From Alphaproteobacteria bacterium (GTDB taxonomy: Bacteria; Pseudomonadota; Alphaproteobacteria; SHVW01): a stretch of DNA of 51,803 bases. The translations under genes and the position numbers were made by a program. Below are positions 24,947 through 32,203 of this stretch, in pieces. Within the stretch, counting starts at the first letter, position 1. Each line of letters begins with the position of its first letter. The stretch is taken from NCBI GenBank assembly GCA_016869645.1, contig VGDO01000016.1, positions 1 to 51,803 on the forward strand, read 5' to 3'. The notes under the pieces were generated by a model. It did no database searches. It saw only the letters and a program-made list of their open reading frames with translations, and was not told where the DNA came from.

Positions 24947-24975
24947 ATGTTAGCCAGGGGGGATAGGCCGCGCAA
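24947..24975 (-). promoter_or_regulatory. possible promoter of the peptide importer operon
   Basis: On the minus strand TTGCGC (24970-24975), a 17-base spacer and TAACAT (24947-24952) lie about 75 bases upstream of the binding-protein ATG. The match to the sigma-70 consensus is partial (3 of 6 and 4 of 6). A small GTCGA-TTT-TCGAC repeat (24933-24945) follows immediately and could be an operator. Confidence 0.3.
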
Positions 24976-25022
24976 GGCGAACCGGGCCGAAAGATCGGTG
25001 AATCCGCGCATTTTCGCACTGT

Positions 25023-25041
25023 CATCGCCGCTCGGGCGATG
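25023..25041 (-). terminator. stem-loop after the BtpA-like gene
   Basis: CATCGCC (25023-25029) pairs with GGCGATG (25035-25041) around a 5-base loop, 9 bases beyond the stop of the BtpA-like gene. It lacks a U-run. It may mark the end of the pfkB-btpA transcript and separate it from the importer operon. Confidence 0.4.
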
Positions 25042-25050
25042 GGGACCGCG

Positions 25051-25902
25051 TTAGGAGCCGCCTCTGGCGCGCGACACGGCCGCGACCAGGCGCTCGACGC
25101 GGGCCGGATCGACGGGATTCCACCAGACGCCGTCGCGCCGGAGCCATTGGCCGATGATCGCCCCATCGGCAACGGCGAACAGGCCAGGGACCTGGTCGGG
25201 ATTGAGGCCGGAGCCGACGATGACCGGCAGGTTTGTGCCGTGCTTGATCTCCTCGACCTCGCGCGGCTCGGTCGGCGAGCCGGTGCGCGTGCCCGACGCG
25301 ACGAGCACATCGGCGTCGAACCACTCCGCATCCGTCGCCTGTTCGGTGACGCTGCGGTCGGCCGTGATTGCGTGAGCGCCGAACTTGACGTGGACGTCGG
25401 CGAAGATTCGCACATCGGCGGCGCCGATCGCCGCGCGATAGCGTGTCGCCTCGGGTGCGGGGCCGTTGAGGAAGCCCTCATTGGCGACATAGGCGTTGAC
25501 CCACTGGTTGACGCGCACCCAGCGCGCGCCCACGGCCTTGGCGACGGCGAGCGCCGGGATCGCGCCATTGGCGACGCAGACGACGCCGATCGGTATGTCG
25601 ACGGCGGCACGGATTTCCAGGCACGCGGCCGTCAGTCCGGCGACGGTTTCCGGCCCGATATTCTCCGGCCGCCGGAACGGGATGTCGCCCGCATTTTCGA
25701 CGATGATGCCGTCGATCCCGCCCGAAGCCAGCGTCCGCGCATCGTCGACGCCGGCGGCATAGATGTCCCGCATGGATTGCCCGGCATAGCGCGGCGCGCC
25801 GGGCAGGGCAGGCAGGTGGATGACGCCGATCACCGGCTTCTTCCTGCGGAAGATCTCCTCGAGCGCATTGGGCTTGGGCGGAAGCACGCGCGGTGGGGCC
25901 AT
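25051..25902 (-). CDS. BtpA/SgcQ-family TIM-barrel protein
   Basis: 283 residues. The family is recognised from PVIGVIHLPALPGAPRY (about 23-39), GIDGIIVENAGDIPF (about 62-76), RIFADVHVKFGAHA and the C-terminal GSGLNPDQV and GAIIGQWLRRDG segments. BtpA was named for photosystem I biogenesis in cyanobacteria and SgcQ for a sugar cluster; the biochemical activity is not established for most members, but a phosphate-binding barrel and nucleosidase-like chemistry have been suggested. It starts 28 bases after the PfkB-type kinase, so a phosphorylated sugar or nucleoside substrate is plausible. Confidence 0.85.
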   Translation of the reverse strand: MAPPRVLPPKPNALEEIFRRKKPVIGVIHLPALPGAPRYAGQSMRDIYAAGVDDARTLASGGIDGIIVENAGDIPFRRPENIGPETVAGLTAACLEIRAAVDIPIGVVCVANGAIPALAVAKAVGARWVRVNQWVNAYVANEGFLNGPAPEATRYRAAIGAADVRIFADVHVKFGAHAITADRSVTEQATDAEWFDADVLVASGTRTGSPTEPREVEEIKHGTNLPVIVGSGLNPDQVPGLFAVADGAIIGQWLRRDGVWWNPVDPARVERLVAAVSRARGGS

Positions 25903-25930
25903 GGCCAGTGTCCTGTCTGTCGCCGGCGGC

Positions 25931-26818
25931 CTATTTGATCACGCGCGCCAGGTTTGCGCGCGTCGGATATGACACCTGTCCGCCGAGCCGCGTGCAACTC
26001 ATCGTGGCGGCCGCGACTGCGGACACGGCCGCATCCTGTGGCAGCGCGCCGCGCAGCCGCTCCGCGATGAACCAGCCGGCGAGGCAGTCGCCGGCACCGG
26101 TCGTGTCGACGGCTTGCACCTTTGGCGCCGGAACTGAGGAATGAATGTCACCCTCATGCAGGATCGCGCCGTCGGCACCGCGCGTCTCGACGACGCTGGC
26201 CGCACCCATCCCGATCAGCCGCGTGATGGCGTCGGTGCCGATCTGCGCCACGGCGCGGGCATTGCAAAAAAGTGTCGAAGCGCCGGCGATCACGTCGCGG
26301 AGGATTGAAAGGCCTTCAGGAAAAGTCGATGGTTCGAGATCGAGCGACCAGGGAATGTCTTGCGCACGGCATCGATCGACCAGATGCCTGGCCGAGGCGA
26401 CATCGTAGACGGCGAGGTGCAGCCAGCCGATGCCGTCGAGCGATGCCGTCTCGAGCTGATCGACGCGGGGAAACATCGAGACTCCCGGGTGTAGCAGCAG
26501 TCGCTTTTCGCCATGCGGCTCGAGCAGCACAACGACCCGGCAGGTCGCGCCGGGACGGGCGCGCCAGGACAGATCAACCGATGTCGCCTTGACCTGATCA
26601 ACGAGCATGCGTCCGACGACATCGTCGCCGACGGCGATGATCAGGCGCGCCGGCGTTCCGGCCAGGGCGCAGGCGACCGCTGCATTGGTTGCGACACCGC
26701 CGGGCGACTCGACCGCAGCGCGCACATGCAGCTTCTCATCCGGTTCCGGCACGTGACTGACCGTCATCGTCAGATCGAAGCTGGCATCGCCGACGAAGAG
26801 TGCGGTTCGGCCGCTCAT
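25931..26818 (-). CDS. PfkB-family sugar/nucleoside kinase
   Basis: 295 residues. N-terminal SPGGVATNAAVACALAG (38-54) is the PfkB substrate-binding block and DTTGAGDCLAGWF (238-250) is signature 2, with Asp244 as catalytic base and GAGD forming the anion hole. It phosphorylates a sugar or nucleoside using ATP; the particular substrate is unknown. It is first in a leftward pair with the BtpA-like gene. The ATG at 26818 was chosen at the start of the fold; no strong ribosome-binding site is seen. It is divergent from the TauD-like gene across a region with a 16-bp palindrome. Confidence 0.9.
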   Translation of the reverse strand: MSGRTALFVGDASFDLTMTVSHVPEPDEKLHVRAAVESPGGVATNAAVACALAGTPARLIIAVGDDVVGRMLVDQVKATSVDLSWRARPGATCRVVVLLEPHGEKRLLLHPGVSMFPRVDQLETASLDGIGWLHLAVYDVASARHLVDRCRAQDIPWSLDLEPSTFPEGLSILRDVIAGASTLFCNARAVAQIGTDAITRLIGMGAASVVETRGADGAILHEGDIHSSVPAPKVQAVDTTGAGDCLAGWFIAERLRGALPQDAAVSAVAAATMSCTRLGGQVSYPTRANLARVIK

Positions 26819-26872
26819 GGCTGGTGAGGTCGTTCGCCCAGACCGCGCATCAAATTGGCGCGATCCATTAGC

Positions 26873-26888
26873 GCAGGCCGCGGCCTGC
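26873..26888. promoter_or_regulatory. 16-bp palindrome between divergent pfkB and tauD-like genes
   Basis: GCAGGCCGCGGCCTGC is a perfect 16-bp palindrome lying 55 bases from the kinase ATG and 80 bases from the dioxygenase ATG. Its central position in a 149-base divergent region suits an operator acting on both genes. No regulator is encoded nearby. Confidence 0.4.
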
Positions 26889-26967
26889 TCGGCAATATGG
26901 CAATTGAACCCCACCGGTCGGTTTGATAGCGTCGGCTTTCCCGTCGCCGAGATTCGGACGGACGCCC

Positions 26968-28005
26968 ATGAGCCCGAGTTTCGAGTTGGAAACGCCTCTG
27001 CCCGGCGCGAATTTCGCCGGCCGGCTGCGTCCCGTCGCGGCACGCGGCGCGCACGCAATCGTCGAAGCAGCCGAGCGCGAACCCGGGCTGCTGACCGAGG
27101 CGCTGGCCAAGTCCGAAGGGCTGCTGCTCATTCAAGGCCTGGACGAGATCGCCCGGGAGCCGGAATTGCTGTTGCGGCTCAGCCGCCTCTTCGGCCCCGA
27201 GATCGAGAATTATCGCGAGAATCTGACGCCGCCCAATTTCTGGCACGAGACGGTGCCGGAAATCCTCGTGCTGTCGAACAAGCCGCCCTGCCTGCACAAG
27301 CCGCCCAAGCGGCCGGACCCGCCGCTGACCGCCGACGGCAAGTTCCCAACCCAATTCCCGCATCGCAAGGGCTGGCACACCGACCAGAGCTATCGGCGTC
27401 CGCCGCCGGACGTCTCGCTGTTCTATGCGGTAACGCCGGTCGCGAAGGAAGCGGGTCAGACGATCTTCGCCAACGGCACGCTGGCCTATGAAGCGCTCTC
27501 GTCCGAACTGAAGGCCAAGGTCGACAAGCTGGAAGGCCTGCACTGCTATTCGGCCTATGGTCGCAATCGCGAGGCGGCGCTCAAGGGCGAAACGCCGCCG
27601 CCGCTCGAGCGGCATCAGCGCTCCCAGCGTCAGCCCGTCGTGCGCGTGCACCCCGTGACCGGACGCCGATCGCTCTACATCTGCGAGCAGGGTCAGATGG
27701 ATTTCATCGACGGTCCCATCATCGGCATGGAAAAGGGGCCCAACGGAGACGGCGAGAAGCTGCTGTTCCAGCTCATGAAGCACATGACCAGCCGCGAATT
27801 CATCTACGTCCACGAGTGGACGCGCGGCGACCTGCTGGTGTGGGACAATCGCTGCCTGGTGCACGCCGCGACCTGGTACGACGCCGAGAAGGAAGAGCGC
27901 CTGATGTGGCGCACCACGGTCAGCGGCAATCCCGGCGCGCTCTACGCCGGAGAGAAGAAGAGCTGGATCGCGGAAGGTGGGGCTCAGCAGTCGGCGGCAA
28001 TGTAG
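26968..28005 (+). CDS. TauD/TfdA-family Fe(II)/2-oxoglutarate dioxygenase
   Basis: 345 residues. The iron facial triad is His137 and Asp139 (GWHTDQSY) with His299 (CLVHAATWYD); Arg315 (MWRTTVSG) would bind the 2-oxoglutarate carboxylate. These enzymes hydroxylate taurine, alkyl sulfates, aryloxyacetates and related small acids, often to release a sulfonate or ether group. The substrate here is unknown. ATG 26968 is the first ATG of the frame; an upstream TTG at 26923 is possible. The gene stands alone on the plus strand, divergent from pfkB and ending 7 bases from the convergent ATC-hydrolase-like gene. Confidence 0.9.
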   Translation: MSPSFELETPLPGANFAGRLRPVAARGAHAIVEAAEREPGLLTEALAKSEGLLLIQGLDEIAREPELLLRLSRLFGPEIENYRENLTPPNFWHETVPEILVLSNKPPCLHKPPKRPDPPLTADGKFPTQFPHRKGWHTDQSYRRPPPDVSLFYAVTPVAKEAGQTIFANGTLAYEALSSELKAKVDKLEGLHCYSAYGRNREAALKGETPPPLERHQRSQRQPVVRVHPVTGRRSLYICEQGQMDFIDGPIIGMEKGPNGDGEKLLFQLMKHMTSREFIYVHEWTRGDLLVWDNRCLVHAATWYDAEKEERLMWRTTVSGNPGALYAGEKKSWIAEGGAQQSAAM

Positions 28006-28012
28006 CCGCGTT

Positions 28013-28498
28013 TCACCTCGCTTCGTTTCTCAGGAAGATATGACAGCAGCCGCCGCCGCGCGAAGCGGACCAGGTTTCATTGGCGAAGCCGATGCCGGCC
28101 GCCTCGAACAATCCCTTGTCGAAGGCGCCGGCGATGCGGCAGAGCGCGGCGACCCGCGCCGGTGACAAGCCCGCGCCGATCCAGGCGTCTTTGAGTGGAC
28201 AGCGCTCGACCCGGATATCTATGCCGTCGTCGTGACGCTCGACTTCGGTCGGGTACATGAGGCCGCCGGCAGGACTGGCCTTGAGAAATGCCTCGCCGAC
28301 GGCGTGCGCATCGGGGCCGAGCGGCCGATAGTGCGCCTCACCCACCTCGCGGCCCAGGCGCTCGATGGTCCGCGCCATGATCGCCTCGCCTTGATCGACG
28401 CCGAGTGCCGTCACCAGCTCGTCATGGAGCAGGCGATAGAGATGGGCGCGGGCGCGGAACGCCTCCTCGAGCTCCCGGCGCAGCTTGTCCTCGCTCAT
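28013..28498 (-). CDS. L-2-amino-thiazoline-4-carboxylic acid hydrolase-like protein
   Basis: 161 residues. The C-terminal half (VERCPLKDAWIGAGLSP, about 97-113, then CRIAGAFDKGLFEAAG and RGGGCCHIFLR) matches the ATC_hydrolase family pattern, with conserved Cys residues in CPL and GGCCH. The founding enzyme opens the thiazoline ring in bacterial D,L-ATC conversion to L-cysteine; most relatives are uncharacterised. It is the last gene of the second Dpp-type operon, 15 bases after the ATPase stop, with GGAGA upstream of its ATG. A cyclic or sulfur-containing ligand for that transporter is therefore a reasonable guess. There is no sequence proof of substrate. Confidence 0.72.
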   Translation of the reverse strand: MSEDKLRRELEEAFRARAHLYRLLHDELVTALGVDQGEAIMARTIERLGREVGEAHYRPLGPDAHAVGEAFLKASPAGGLMYPTEVERHDDGIDIRVERCPLKDAWIGAGLSPARVAALCRIAGAFDKGLFEAAGIGFANETWSASRGGGCCHIFLRNEAR

Positions 28499-28513
28499 GG
28501 CATGTCTCCGCCT

Positions 28514-29293
28514 TCAACCGGCGCGGCGCAGCCGCGGCGTCGCCGCGATCAGCGCCCGGGTCTGATCGTGGGCAGGCTGGGTGAACACGGCTTCGACGCT
28601 GCCCTGCTCCACGATCCGGCCGTGATCCATGACCGCGACCCGGTCGGCCACCGCCCGCACGACCGCCATGTCGTGCGAAATGAAAAGATACGCCAGTCCG
28701 CGGCTCCTTTGAATGTCGCGCAGCAGATTGAGGATCTGGGCGCGCACCGAAATGTCGAGAGCCGAGACCGGCTCGTCGAGAACGAGCAGCTCGGGCCCAC
28801 TGGCCAGCGCCCGCGCGATGTTCACGCGCTGGCGTTGCCCACCGGACAGCTCATGGGGATGACGCCCGGCGAGCTCCGGCGACAGTCGGACAAGCTCGAG
28901 CAGCGATGCAACATCGGCGTCGATGGTCGCTGTCGTCTTCCCGCCATGAATGCGCAACGGGTCGGCCAGCAGTCGTTGCACCGCGGCAAGCGGGTTGAGG
29001 GCCGACAGCGGGTCCTGGAACACCATCTGGAAGCGCGCGCGCATGCGGCGCAAAGCCTCGCCGCGGCAGGACAGAAGATCGGTGCCGGCAAATACGATGC
29101 GCCCGCCATCGGGTTCGATCAGCCTGAGGATAAGCCGGGCGAGCGTGGTCTTGCCGGAGCCGGAGGGACCGACCAGCGCCAGGGTCTCGCCGGCATTGAT
29201 CTCGAGATCGACGCCGTCGAGCGCGACGACGCGCCGAGAACCGGCACCGAATGCCTTGACGAGGCCGGAGACGGCAAGCAGCGGCGCGCTCAT
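28514..29293 (-). CDS. dppF: peptide ABC transporter ATPase, DppF type
   Basis: 259 residues with one ATPase domain: Walker A GPSGSGKTT, Q-loop VFQDPLSALNP, signature LSGGQRQRVNIARAL and Walker B LLVLDEPVSALD. It is shorter than usual DppF (about 330) and ends just after the domain with no Cys-rich tail. The ATG at 29293 overlaps the DppD-type stop as ATGA. It pairs with the 29290-30249 protein to drive the second Dpp-type importer. Confidence 0.93.
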   Translation of the reverse strand: MSAPLLAVSGLVKAFGAGSRRVVALDGVDLEINAGETLALVGPSGSGKTTLARLILRLIEPDGGRIVFAGTDLLSCRGEALRRMRARFQMVFQDPLSALNPLAAVQRLLADPLRIHGGKTTATIDADVASLLELVRLSPELAGRHPHELSGGQRQRVNIARALASGPELLVLDEPVSALDISVRAQILNLLRDIQRSRGLAYLFISHDMAVVRAVADRVAVMDHGRIVEQGSVEAVFTQPAHDQTRALIAATPRLRRAG

Positions 29294-30249
29294 CGGTGCA
29301 CCGCCGCGAGCTGGTCGAACTGGATGCAGTCGACGCCGTCCGCCGGCGTCCCCGCCCAGCCGGGCGGACGGCTGCGGCATGCCGACCGGGCGCGCGGGCA
29401 GCGTGGTTCGAAGGCGCAGCCGGGTATCGCCGCGCCCGGCTGCGGCGGGATGCCCGGGATTTCCGCCAACCGATCGGTCGGCGGCCGATCCGGGTCGAGC
29501 GAGGCCGCCACAAGAGCCTGCAAATAGGGGTGGCGCGGCGCCGAGACCATCGTCTCGATCGGGCCGAGCTCGGCGACGCGTCCCGCATACATGAGCATGC
29601 CCGTGCCAGCCAGGTTTGCGGCCAGCGCCAAGTCGTGGGTCACGAGAACGAGCGCCAGGCCGATCTCGGTGGCCAGCCGGTCGAGCAGGTGGACGATCTG
29701 CGCCTGGGTCAGAGTGTCGAGCGCGCTGGTCGGCTCGTCGGCGATCAGCAGCTTTGGCTCGGCCGTGATCGCCATCGCGAGCGCCACACGCTGGCGCTGG
29801 CCGCCCGACAGCTCATGGGGGAAAGAGGTCAGCCGGTCGCGCGGCCTCGGCAGGCCGACCCGGTCGAGCAGCTCGGCGGCGCGGTCCAGCGCCGCGGGCC
29901 AGGACAGGCCGAGATGGGTGACCGCCACTTCGGCGATCTGCTCGCCGACGCTGAGCACCGGGTTGAGGCTCGACATCGGATCCTGGAACACGAAGCCGAC
30001 ATCGCGTCCAGGGCGTGCCGCGCCGCCGAGGGCCGGCCATCGCACCGCGCCGCTTCGGCGGATCCCGTCGTGCGGCAGCAGATCGGCAATCGCCAGCGCC
30101 AGCGTCGTCTTGCCCGAGCCGCTTTCGCCCATGATCGCCAGCCGTGCCTTGGGTGGAAGGGCGAAGCTGACCCGATCGACGGCCTGGAGCCAGCGCGCGC
30201 CGTCGCGATAGGCGACCGAAACGTCGTCGGCCGAAAGCAGCGCCGTCAT
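29290..30249 (-). CDS. dppD: peptide ABC transporter ATPase, DppD type
   Basis: 319 residues: Walker A GESGSGKTT, VFQDPMSSLNPVLSVG, LSGGQRQRVALAMAI, Walker B LLIADEPTSALD, and the DppD C-terminal Cys motif (IPGCAFEPRCPRARSAC) that may bind iron-sulfur. It energises the adjacent permeases. It is coupled to dppC upstream by an ATGA overlap and to dppF downstream by another. Confidence 0.94.
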   Translation of the reverse strand: MTALLSADDVSVAYRDGARWLQAVDRVSFALPPKARLAIMGESGSGKTTLALAIADLLPHDGIRRSGAVRWPALGGAARPGRDVGFVFQDPMSSLNPVLSVGEQIAEVAVTHLGLSWPAALDRAAELLDRVGLPRPRDRLTSFPHELSGGQRQRVALAMAITAEPKLLIADEPTSALDTLTQAQIVHLLDRLATEIGLALVLVTHDLALAANLAGTGMLMYAGRVAELGPIETMVSAPRHPYLQALVAASLDPDRPPTDRLAEIPGIPPQPGAAIPGCAFEPRCPRARSACRSRPPGWAGTPADGVDCIQFDQLAAVHR

Positions 30250-31079
30250 GGCACCTGCACGCGGCGCGCGTGGATCGCCTCGTTCGCCGCATCGCCGATC
30301 AGGTTGACGGCGAGCACCGTGACGACGACCGCGACGCCGGGAATGGCGGAGAGATAGGGCGCGCTGCGGATGACCGCACGGCCCTCGGCGATCATGGCGC
30401 CCCAGGTGACGCTGTTCGGATTGCCGAGGCCGAGGAAGGACAGCGCCGCCTCGACCAGGATGGCGTTGGCGACGATCACGGCGGCGAGCGTGATGACCGG
30501 TGGCAGCGCGTTGGGCAGCACTTCGCGAAATGCGATCTGCAGCGGCGGCATGCCCAGCACGCGGTAGGCATCGACGAATTCACGGCGCCGCAGGCTGAGG
30601 ATTTCGGCCCGCAGCACGCGCGCCGGCGCGGTCCACGCGCCCAGCGACACCGCCGTGACCACGCTCGCCAAGGACGGGCCGGCAATACTGACGAAGGCGA
30701 GCGCCAGAATGAAGGTCGGCACCGATTGGAACGCGTCGGCGAGGCGCATCAGCGCATCGTCGAGCCGGCCGCCGATGAACCCAGCCAGCGTCCCGATGGT
30801 GATGCCGACCAGCAGCGTCACGAGCGCCGCCGCGCCGCTGACGATCAAGGTCGCCCGTGCGCCGTGCAGCAATTCGGCCAGCACGTCGCGCCCCAGCCGG
30901 TCGGTGCCGAGCGGGAAGCGCCAGTCAGAGAAGGGCTGGATCAGCGGCCGGCCGGCCATCGCCATGGGATCTCCGGGGGCGATCACCGCGGCGAGCAATG
31001 CGGCCAGGACGACGAGCGCGAACAGCACGGTCCCGGCGATGCCGCCGCCGGTTGCGAAACGGCGGAGCACCGCGCGCAT
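30246..31079 (-). CDS. dppC: peptide ABC transporter permease, DppC type (second system)
   Basis: 277 residues. FPLGTDRLGRDVLAELLHGAR and the EAA-loop REVLPNALPPVITLAAV (given in part) identify the DppC family; about five to six membrane helices. The ATG lies 1 base after the dppB stop. It has clear sequence differences from the 21198-22097 permease, so the two importers are not a recent duplication. Confidence 0.94.
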   Translation of the reverse strand: MRAVLRRFATGGGIAGTVLFALVVLAALLAAVIAPGDPMAMAGRPLIQPFSDWRFPLGTDRLGRDVLAELLHGARATLIVSGAAALVTLLVGITIGTLAGFIGGRLDDALMRLADAFQSVPTFILALAFVSIAGPSLASVVTAVSLGAWTAPARVLRAEILSLRRREFVDAYRVLGMPPLQIAFREVLPNALPPVITLAAVIVANAILVEAALSFLGLGNPNSVTWGAMIAEGRAVIRSAPYLSAIPGVAVVVTVLAVNLIGDAANEAIHARRVQVP

Positions 31080-31080
31080 G

Positions 31081-32058
31081 TCAGCCCTCCGCCGCCACGC
31101 GCGGGTCGAGCCGCGCGTAGAGCAGGTCGACGAAAAGGTTGGCGAGGATCACCATCAACGTGCTGATGAGGAACACGCCGAGCAGCAGCGGCACGTCGCG
31201 CTGGGTGACCGCTTCGAAGGCAAGGCGGCCCATGCCGGGGATGGCAAACACGCTTTCGACGACGACGCTGCCGCTGAGCAGCGCGCCGGCCTGCAGCCCG
31301 AGCATGGTCACGACCGGCAGCAGCGCGTTGCGTGCGGCATGGCGGAAGGCGATGCGCCGCGGCGTCAGCCCCTTGGCGCGCGCCGTGCGGATGTAGTCGC
31401 TGCGCCAGGCTTCGATCATGCCCGTGCGCATGAGGCGAAGGTAGAGCGCCAGATAGATGAGGCCGAGCGACAGGACCGGCAGGACGAGATGGCGCGCGAT
31501 GTCGAGCGCGCGGGCAAGTCCGGTCTTGCCCATGCCGACGCTCTCGATGCCGCCGAGCGGAAACCAGGCGAGCTTGACCGCGAACCCGACCAGCAGCATG
31601 AGGCCAAGCCAGAAGCTCGGCATGGCATAGAGACCGAGGGAGACCAGCGACAGGATGCGGTCGCGCAGGCTGCCGGGCCGGGCGCCGGCCGCGATGCCGA
31701 GCAGCGTGCCGGCGCTGAAGGAGAAACAGATGGCGGCCGCCATCATCATGAGCGTGTTGGGCAGGCGCTCGAAGAGAACGGCGGAGACCGGGCGCGCGAA
31801 GGCGACTGACCAGCCCAAGTCGAGATGAGCGAGCGCGGTGAGATAGGCGCCCAGCCGGGCGAGGAAGGAGCGATCGAGCCCCCATTCCTGGCGCAGCCGC
31901 TGGATCATCTCCGCATCGCCGCCGCCGATCACGAGATAGGCGTCGACTGCGTCGCCCGGCGCTGCTTCGAGCAGGGCGAACACGCCGAGCACGACGATCG
32001 CGACCACCGGGATCGAATGCAGCAGCCGCCGGCGCGCTACCGCGAGGATGCGGGTCAT
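31081..32058 (-). CDS. dppB: peptide ABC transporter permease, DppB type (second system)
   Basis: 325 residues. N-terminal helix (IPVVAIVVLGVFALLEAAPG), LAHLDLGWSVAFARPVSAVL and the EAA loop RTARAKGLTPRRIAFRHAARN (in part) mark the DppB family. It is the first permease gene after the binding protein, separated from it by a 145-base gap holding two hairpins. No obvious ribosome-binding site precedes ATG 32058. Confidence 0.94.
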   Translation of the reverse strand: MTRILAVARRRLLHSIPVVAIVVLGVFALLEAAPGDAVDAYLVIGGGDAEMIQRLRQEWGLDRSFLARLGAYLTALAHLDLGWSVAFARPVSAVLFERLPNTLMMMAAAICFSFSAGTLLGIAAGARPGSLRDRILSLVSLGLYAMPSFWLGLMLLVGFAVKLAWFPLGGIESVGMGKTGLARALDIARHLVLPVLSLGLIYLALYLRLMRTGMIEAWRSDYIRTARAKGLTPRRIAFRHAARNALLPVVTMLGLQAGALLSGSVVVESVFAIPGMGRLAFEAVTQRDVPLLLGVFLISTLMVILANLFVDLLYARLDPRVAAEG

Positions 32059-32078
32059 GCGGTCGGCTTGGAGTCGCT

Positions 32079-32187
32079 CCCTCCCCCGCGCGGAGCGTGG
32101 GGGAGGGCAGGGTGGCGGCCCTCGCGGTCTTGCGTTTCCAACCCTTCGGGCCCCCTCCTCGATCCTCCCCCGCTGGAGCGGGGGAGG
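32079..32187. repeat. pair of REP/BIME-like palindromic hairpins
   Basis: Two GC-rich hairpins share a core. The first has CCCTCCCCC (32079-32087) against GGGGGAGGG (32099-32107), extended by a few inner pairs. The second has CCTCCCCCGCT (32164-32174) against AGCGGGGGAGG (32177-32187), a perfect 11-bp stem. They lie between the binding-protein stop and dppB. The paired, direct arrangement and the CCTCCCCCGC core resemble short interspersed palindromes seen in many copies in alphaproteobacterial genomes. They could protect the upstream mRNA or reduce readthrough. Confidence 0.65.
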
Positions 32188-32203
32188 AGGTTCCTTACGA
32201 GCG

